A stretch of 9,783 nt of DNA from JAOUEE01 sp051011595 (lineage in GTDB: Bacteria; Actinomycetota; Acidimicrobiia; Acidimicrobiales; SHLQ01). The stretch is taken from the NCBI GenBank assembly GCA_051011595.1, contig JBPCTQ010000080.1, forward strand, positions 1-9,783, in the 5' to 3' direction. Every line of letters starts with the position of its first letter. The stretch's first letter is position 1. This document shows positions 5,944-9,783 of this stretch, in pieces. A model generated the notes under the pieces. That model made no database searches. It was given only the letters and a program-made list of their open reading frames with translations, and was not told the DNA's origin. The translations under genes and the position numbers were made by a program.

Positions 5944-6312
5944 ATGTTCTTCCCGTACCAACTCGATCGCCGGTGGGCGCCGATGTTCAAGCTGCTCGGT
6001 GTCGACGACGACGACGGCGTCACCCTCACCGACGACGGCCAGCTCATCGCCACGTACGGCCGCAAGCGGGTGGGCACCCCGCAAGCCAACGTGCACCACA
6101 CCGAGGTGAGTGGCCCCCACCGGTGGTGGACCGCGGTGGGGATGCGGCTGAGTTTCGCCGACGATGGCCTCACCTTCGGCACCAACCACGAGCGGGGGTT
6201 GTGTATCGAGTTCATCGACAAGATCCCCAGGGTGATCGGCCCTCGTGACCACTCGGCATTGTGGGTGAGTGTGGCCGACCCCGAGGGTCTGGCCGAAGCC
6301 CTCGGTCGCTGA
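5944..6312 (+). CDS. Conserved hypothetical protein, 122 aa
   Basis: The product begins MFFPYQLDRRWAPMFKLLGV and has no signal peptide, membrane helix or catalytic motif that I recognise. It alternates short beta-prone segments (DGQLIATYGR at about 27-36, WWTAVGMRLSFADDGLTFGT at about 61-80, GLCIEFID at about 85-92) and ends in an amphipathic segment PEGLAEALGR. That profile would suit a small PH-like beta-barrel with a C-terminal helix. It resembles uncharacterised actinobacterial proteins seen near envelope genes; this is an impression, not a search result. Function is unknown. GAGACT (5931-5936) ends 7 nt before ATG 5944 and could be a weak -10 element. No Shine-Dalgarno is visible. Confidence 0.72.
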   Translation: MFFPYQLDRRWAPMFKLLGVDDDDGVTLTDDGQLIATYGRKRVGTPQANVHHTEVSGPHRWWTAVGMRLSFADDGLTFGTNHERGLCIEFIDKIPRVIGPRDHSALWVSVADPEGLAEALGR

Positions 6313-6390
6313 TCCTACGAGCAACGCCGAGCCTTGGTCGCCGGGGTCGGCTGATCCGGGCCGGCGCCCCCAGCGTGGTCAACTGTTGGG
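6313..6390 (+). other. Short intergenic gap with weak stem-loop and weak -10
   Basis: This 78-bp gap after the 122-aa gene has a possible 7-bp stem with one bulged G (6326-6333 with 6345-6351), which might end the upstream transcript. TCAACT (6379-6384) lies 6 nt before GTG 6391 and is a poor match to TAnnnT because it lacks the A at position 2. Confidence 0.25.
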
Positions 6391-6570
6391 GTGGACCTGC
6401 AGGTGCTGGCCAGCGAGGGTGCGTGGGCGTGGAACCTGATCGAGCTCGTCGTGGTGTCCGTGCTCGTGCTGGCGGCCGTGTTGTTCGCGGTGGCTCTGGT
6501 GGTCGGTCTGGTGTTGACCGGCGGGGTGACCGGTCTGCGCAACTGGTGGGCCAGTCGGGGTGGGTCCTGA
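6391..6570 (+). CDS. Small single-helix membrane protein, 59 aa
   Basis: GTG 6391 opens a 59-codon frame ending in TGA 6568-6570. The product starts (M)DLQVLASEGAWAWN, then has a long hydrophobic run from about residue 16 to 43 (LIELVVVSVLVLAAVLFAVA and on), and ends in a short basic, Trp-containing tail (LRNWWASRGGS). This predicts one transmembrane helix with a cytoplasmic C-terminus. Codons carry the expected G/C third positions, and the frame fills the space between the 122-aa gene and the secreted protein. No family is recognised. It could be an accessory subunit of a neighbouring membrane protein. It has no Shine-Dalgarno and only a weak -10. The chief doubt is its shortness. Confidence 0.55.
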   Translation: MDLQVLASEGAWAWNLIELVVVSVLVLAAVLFAVALVVGLVLTGGVTGLRNWWASRGGS

Positions 6571-6604
6571 AGGTCGGACCCTGGTCGCCGGCATGGGCAG
6601 GGCG

Positions 6605-6610
6605 TACCCT
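6605..6610 (+). promoter_or_regulatory. -10 element (TACCCT) of the secreted-protein gene, leaderless start
   Basis: TACCCT matches TAnnnT and ends 6 nt before ATG 6617. The intervening bases (CGGGTC) contain no ribosome binding site. This supports ATG 6617 over the frame's earlier start codons near 6560, which would precede the signal peptide. Confidence 0.48.
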
Positions 6611-6616
6611 CGGGTC

Positions 6617-7348
6617 ATGAGAAGAGTGGTGGTGGCCGGATTTGTGGTGCTGCTGCTGATGCTCGGATTGGCCTCTCCTGCGAGGGCCGGCGGATCGACC
6701 TGGGAGTTCGACGGCGATCCCTACGCGCCGGGTGACACGGTGTTCGGCTGGGCCCAGGTGGCGTGGTCCCACAACGATCAGTTGGGCTCGCCGGCCAACG
6801 GGCCGTACCAGGCCTATCTACGCCGTCTCACCGACGACGAGATCGACTACAGCTACGGGCTGATTCCCGACGACGCGGTGTGGGTGGCCGAGATCGTCAC
6901 CTCCGACGACCCGTACGAATCGGGTGGGGTCAAGTGGGGTCCCCACAGCGCCACCCTCGAGTTCGTGTTGCCCGACGTGGCGCCCGGTGAATACGAGATC
7001 CTGCACTGCAACGACCCGTGCACCACCACCTTGGGTGACATCACCTGGGGGGCCTTCACCGTGGTGGCGGGCGCCGCACCGTCGCCGGTTCCCTCGACGG
7101 TGCCTTCGTCGACCACCAGCGCTGCACCGGTGACCGCCGCTCCTGCCACCACCGAGGCGCCGCCGAGCGCGGCGACAGCCGAGTCACTGGTGGCTGTCGG
7201 AGTGACCGCAGGGCCCGCCGCCCAGGCCGCGCCTGCTCCCGATCCTCGGTCGACGTCGAATCGGGCATGGGTCGGGGCCGCCGTGGCCGCCGGACTGCTG
7301 GGTGTGGGGCTGGCCGCCTTCTACGTGCGCCGCCGCCAGTCGAGCTAG
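6617..7348 (+). CDS. Secreted, C-terminally membrane-anchored protein of unknown function
   Basis: The 243-aa product has a Sec signal peptide (1-24, cleavage after SPARA) and an extracellular domain at about 25-155. That domain looks all-beta: PYAPGDTVFGWAQVAWS, then DYSYGLIP, then LEFVLPDVAPGEYEILHCND, then GDITWGAFTVV. Its only cysteines are in HCNDPC (about residues 132-137) and could form a tight disulfide. A Pro/Ala/Thr/Ser-rich spacer (about 157-215) leads to a C-terminal helix (217-237) and a basic RRRQSS tail. There is no LPxTG, so it is membrane-anchored rather than sortase-linked. The layout is that of a surface-displayed binding or sensing domain on a stalk. Similar architectures occur in uncharacterised actinobacterial proteins. 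The stop TAG shares CTAG with the stop of the convergent gene. Confidence 0.8.
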   Translation: MRRVVVAGFVVLLLMLGLASPARAGGSTWEFDGDPYAPGDTVFGWAQVAWSHNDQLGSPANGPYQAYLRRLTDDEIDYSYGLIPDDAVWVAEIVTSDDPYESGGVKWGPHSATLEFVLPDVAPGEYEILHCNDPCTTTLGDITWGAFTVVAGAAPSPVPSTVPSSTTSAAPVTAAPATTEAPPSAATAESLVAVGVTAGPAAQAAPAPDPRSTSNRAWVGAAVAAGLLGVGLAAFYVRRRQSS

Positions 7349-8415
7349 TCGAGGCTGGGGTCGCGCACGTCGTCGGCCACCTCGATGATGGGTGGCAACG
7401 TGGAGTGGTCGACGAACAGGCCCGATGCGGCGCTGCTGCGAGTGAGGGCATCGGCGCCCAGGATGATGGCCGAGTCGGTGTAGGTGGAGCGTTCACCGGC
7501 CGGGAAGTGCGACAGTTGCGGGTAGACGATGCCGGTGAAGTAGTGCCCGTCGTCGTCGCGCAGGTTCTGCACCCAGCTGAACAGGTCGGCGGCGAAGTCG
7601 TGTTCGCCCACCAGCAGGTAGGCCATCATGCATTCGCAGGTCTCGGCCGCAGTGATCCACGGGCGGTCGCTGACACAGCGCACGCCCTTGCCGTCCATGA
7701 CGAAGGTGTCGCGGCGCTCGGCCAGGTGGTCGCGGGCGGCGTCGCCGGTGATGGCTCCGCTCAGCACTGGGTAGTACCAGTCCATGGCCCAGCGGTGTTT
7801 GGGGGCGAAGGCATCGTCGGGCCGGGTGCGGATGACCTCGGCCAGGCGGCCGAGGGAGAGCTCCCAGTCGGGACGTTCGTGACCCAGGTGCTCGGCCACC
7901 GCAATGGCACATCGCAGGCTGTGACAGATGCTCGACGAGCCAGTGAGCAGGGCGAACGACCACGGCGTGCCATCGGTGTGGCGGGCCCACAGGATCTCGC
8001 CACGGGGTTGCTGGAGGTCGAGCACGAACTCGATGGCTCGCTCGACCACCGGCCACATGGTTTCGACGAACCCTTCGTCGCCGGTGAGCAGGTAGTGATG
8101 CCACACGCCGGTGGCCAGGTAGGCGATGACGTTGGCGTCGAGCTTCTCCTGCTCGACCTCGTGTTCGAGGTAGTACTGGTGCCACGACCCGTCGGGCCGC
8201 TGGATGTCGACCAACCACTGATAGGCCGCCTCGGCCTCGGCTCGTAACCCCACCAGGTCCATGGCCATGGCCGCCTCGACGTGGTTCCACGGGTCGGCGT
8301 GACCGCCGGGGAACCACGGCACCATGCCACTGGGCAGCTGCCACTGGGCGATTCCTTCGCCGGTGCGGCGCAGATCATCGGCGGTGAGGATGCCGGGTAC
8401 GTCAGGCAGCGACAT
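7345..8415 (-). CDS. Alpha/alpha-toroid enzyme, 'prenyltransferase/squalene cyclase-like'
   Basis: The 356-aa product has repeating helix pairs typical of an (alpha/alpha)6 toroid, shared by terpenoid cyclases and several glycosidases. One QW-type motif is visible, YQWLVDIQRPDGSW (65-78), which is why such proteins are named prenyltransferase. However, the DxDD acid motif of squalene-hopene cyclase is absent, and the protein is about half the length of that enzyme. DPWNHVEAAMA (41-51) and several Trp/Asp/Glu-rich segments (for example DRPWITAAETCECMMAYL) would equally suit a six-hairpin glycosidase cleft. There is no signal peptide, so it is cytosolic. As the last gene after GT4 and methyltransferase, it may act on a glycan or glycolipid; this is inference. 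Start ATG 8415 has GGAG 7 nt upstream (8423-8426) and overlaps the methyltransferase gene by 14 nt. Confidence 0.78.
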   Translation of the reverse strand: MSLPDVPGILTADDLRRTGEGIAQWQLPSGMVPWFPGGHADPWNHVEAAMAMDLVGLRAEAEAAYQWLVDIQRPDGSWHQYYLEHEVEQEKLDANVIAYLATGVWHHYLLTGDEGFVETMWPVVERAIEFVLDLQQPRGEILWARHTDGTPWSFALLTGSSSICHSLRCAIAVAEHLGHERPDWELSLGRLAEVIRTRPDDAFAPKHRWAMDWYYPVLSGAITGDAARDHLAERRDTFVMDGKGVRCVSDRPWITAAETCECMMAYLLVGEHDFAADLFSWVQNLRDDDGHYFTGIVYPQLSHFPAGERSTYTDSAIILGADALTRSSAASGLFVDHSTLPPIIEVADDVRDPSLD

Positions 8416-9172
8416 GCGATGTCTCCGTGGGTGCGGGGGCGATGACAGAAATGGGTTTGGTGGCGTAGACCACCAGGCTCTTGCCGATCAGCGGGTTGAG
8501 CAGCTTGTCGGCCACCCGGGTGGCCACCGGATTCTTGGTGATTTCCCAGGTGAGCAGTTTGTTGTAGGCCGACACCAAGCGGTTGTCTTCCACCGGCTGA
8601 TTGGGGCCAACGGCGCATCGTAGCCACCAATACGGCGAATGGAGGGCGTGAGCATGGCTGGCGCCGACGGGTGACAGCCCGGCCTCACGGAACTTCCGGC
8701 GTACCTGGCGTTCGGTGTAGATGCGCACATGGCCGCCAACCACCGCCGGAGCGTGATACTCGTCGCTGAGCGCCCAGCAGATCTTCTCGGGCAACCACGA
8801 CGGCACGGTGACGGCGATGGTGCCGCCCGGGCGCAGAACCCGAGCCAACTCGGTGTACGCCGCGGTGTCGTCGGGGACGTGTTCCATGACCTCCGAAGCG
8901 ATGATGCGATCGAAGGTGGCGTCGTCGAAGGGCAACATGGTGGCGTCGCCGTTGGCCGACTTGCAGACGGTGCCGTCGGGCACCTCACCGTCGTTCTCCA
9001 TGACGGCCATGATCTTGGCGATCTCGACCAACTCGTCGTGAGCCATGTCGCAGGCGATGACATCGGCCCCCCGGCGCACGGCCTCGTAGGCATGGCGCCC
9101 GAAGCCGCATCCCAGATCGAGCATGAGCTCGCCGGCGCGCAAACCCAGCCGGTCGTAGTCGACAGTGAGCAT
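8402..9172 (-). CDS. Class I SAM-dependent methyltransferase (UbiE/type 11-like)
   Basis: This is a 256-aa methyltransferase. Motif I is LMLDLGCGFGRHA (16-28). The ribose-binding acid is D42 in VIACDMA. GDATMLPFDDATFDRIIASE (75-94) with EVMEHVPDD covers motifs post-I and II, and LRPGGTIAVTVPSW covers motif III. The C-terminal third (after the HVRIYTERQVRRKFREAGL segment) contains Trp/Tyr-rich and basic stretches that may form a substrate lid or membrane-touching surface. Its place between a GT4 glycosyltransferase and a toroid enzyme suggests methylation of a sugar or lipid-linked intermediate. ATG 9172 is chosen because its A is also the last base of the GT stop (TGATG) and the fold begins here; the longer upstream frame lies wholly within the GT gene. 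AAGGAG lies 14 nt upstream, rather far. Confidence 0.88.
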   Translation of the reverse strand: MLTVDYDRLGLRAGELMLDLGCGFGRHAYEAVRRGADVIACDMAHDELVEIAKIMAVMENDGEVPDGTVCKSANGDATMLPFDDATFDRIIASEVMEHVPDDTAAYTELARVLRPGGTIAVTVPSWLPEKICWALSDEYHAPAVVGGHVRIYTERQVRRKFREAGLSPVGASHAHALHSPYWWLRCAVGPNQPVEDNRLVSAYNKLLTWEITKNPVATRVADKLLNPLIGKSLVVYATKPISVIAPAPTETSHVAA

Positions 9173-9783
9173 CAGCGGTTCCCGTGCTCCTTGAGCAGCA
9201 GCTCGTACTGTTCGACCGTGGCGATGGCGGTATGGCGCCAGCTCCAGTTGTCGATGACTCGTTGCCGTCCGGCCGCACCCACCCGATTGCGGAGCTCGGG
9301 CTGGTCGAGTGCCTCCCCGATCTGGCGGGCCAGGGCGTCGGCATCGCCGGGTGGCACCTGGAAGCACGTCTCGTTGTGGGTACCCGTGACCTCGGGCAGG
9401 GCCCCACCGGTGGTGGCCACCAGGGGAACACCCGAGCACATGGCCTCGATGGCGGGGAGCGAGAACCCCTCGTACAGCGAGGGCACCACCGCCAGTTCGG
9501 CTTCGGAGTAGAGCTCGACGATTCGTTCGTCGGGCACACCACTGACCCACTCGACGCAGTCTTCGAGTCCGAGGGCCCGCAGCTTGTCGAGGCTGGCTCC
9601 TTCCTTGGGGCGGCCGATGATGGTGAGTTCGATGTGGCGCTCGGTACGGAGCTTGGCCACCGCGTCGAGCAGGTACGTGAGCCCCTTCATGGCGACATCG
9701 GCGCTGGCCGTGGTGACCAGGCGGCCGGGTGCGCGCGTCACCCCGTCGATGGGTCGGAACAGCTCGGGATCGACACCCACCGG
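9172..9783 (-). CDS. Family 4 glycosyltransferase, C-terminal half (partial, 5' end outside window)
   Basis: Only the C-terminal 203 residues are present; the N-terminal acceptor domain lies beyond the right edge. The visible part begins PVGVDPELFRP, the usual linker into the second Rossmann domain. It then shows VTTASADVAMKGLTYLLDAV, with the conserved Lys for donor phosphate, and LTIIGRPKEG. PSLYEGFSLPAIEAM contains the retaining-GT4 EX7E motif (E-GFSLPAI-E), and GVPLVATTGGALPEV follows. The family transfers a sugar from a nucleotide donor with retention of configuration, usually to surface glycans or glycolipids. Donor and acceptor cannot be told from this half. It overlaps the methyltransferase start by one base (TGATG), so the two are translationally coupled in one operon. 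Confidence 0.92.
   Translation of the reverse strand, partial: PVGVDPELFRPIDGVTRAPGRLVTTASADVAMKGLTYLLDAVAKLRTERHIELTIIGRPKEGASLDKLRALGLEDCVEWVSGVPDERIVELYSEAELAVVPSLYEGFSLPAIEAMCSGVPLVATTGGALPEVTGTHNETCFQVPPGDADALARQIGEALDQPELRNRVGAAGRQRVIDNWSWRHTAIATVEQYELLLKEHGNR

Noticed and set aside
5749..6324. A - strand open frame covering the 122-aa gene and the hairpin gap.
   Set aside because: The composition is a shadow type (His/Pro/Arg/Val-rich) with no motif, and it would run through the structured hairpin. The + strand frame has better codon use and start context.
7267..8247. Long + strand open frame (326 codons) antisense to the toroid enzyme gene.
   Set aside because: It is Gly/Val/His-rich with no domain, as expected from the reverse strand of a high-GC gene. 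The - strand product has coherent motifs and operon context.

Overview
This is a high-GC window with strong G/C bias at codon third positions and closely packed genes. Lipoprotein signals followed by Ser/Thr/Ala-rich linkers, GTG starts and apparently leaderless genes all suggest an actinobacterium (Actinomycetota). The protein style fits Acidimicrobiia (Ilumatobacter/Microthrix-like lineages). The phylum is a fairly safe inference; the class is a guess from general resemblance, not from a marker gene. I see no rRNA, tRNA, CRISPR array, IS element or phage gene.

Layout from left to right. (1) A GNAT acetyltransferase on the - strand runs off the left edge. It is divergent from a SAM-dependent methyltransferase on the + strand. 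The two starts are separated by only 25 bp, which hold a perfect palindrome that can act as a -10 element in both directions. (2) A three-gene - strand operon reads tesB-type acyl-CoA thioesterase, then a lipoprotein of the PQQ/glucose-sorbosone dehydrogenase family, then a lipoprotein lytic transglycosylase. Both junctions are 4-nt ATGA overlaps. (3) After a 175-bp divergent regulatory region with a large inverted repeat comes a run of + strand genes: a GtrA-family four-helix membrane protein, a TylF/Methyltransf_24-like methyltransferase, a 122-aa conserved hypothetical, a 59-aa one-helix membrane protein, and a secreted, C-terminally membrane-anchored protein. (4) A second - strand operon enters from the right edge: GT4 glycosyltransferase (partial), class I methyltransferase, and an alpha/alpha-toroid enzyme usually named 'prenyltransferase'. 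It meets the + strand genes tail to tail, with both stop codons sharing one CTAG.

Functionally the window is mostly about the cell envelope. The lytic transglycosylase acts on peptidoglycan, GtrA proteins serve polyprenyl-linked sugars, and GT4 plus methyltransferase plus toroid enzyme looks like a glycan or glycolipid assembly/modification set. The lipoproteins and the anchored protein act outside the membrane. The product of the GT4 operon cannot be named from this window.

The clearest regulatory theme is that genes heading transcription units carry a TAnnnT-like -10 hexamer 6-8 nt before the start codon and no Shine-Dalgarno sequence, as expected for leaderless mRNAs. In contrast, three of the four operon-internal genes carry GGAG or AAGGAG upstream. 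I found no obviously novel defence, mobile or RNA system. The most unusual items are the palindromic bidirectional promoter, the inverted repeats around promoters, and the uncharacterised GT4/methyltransferase/toroid operon.
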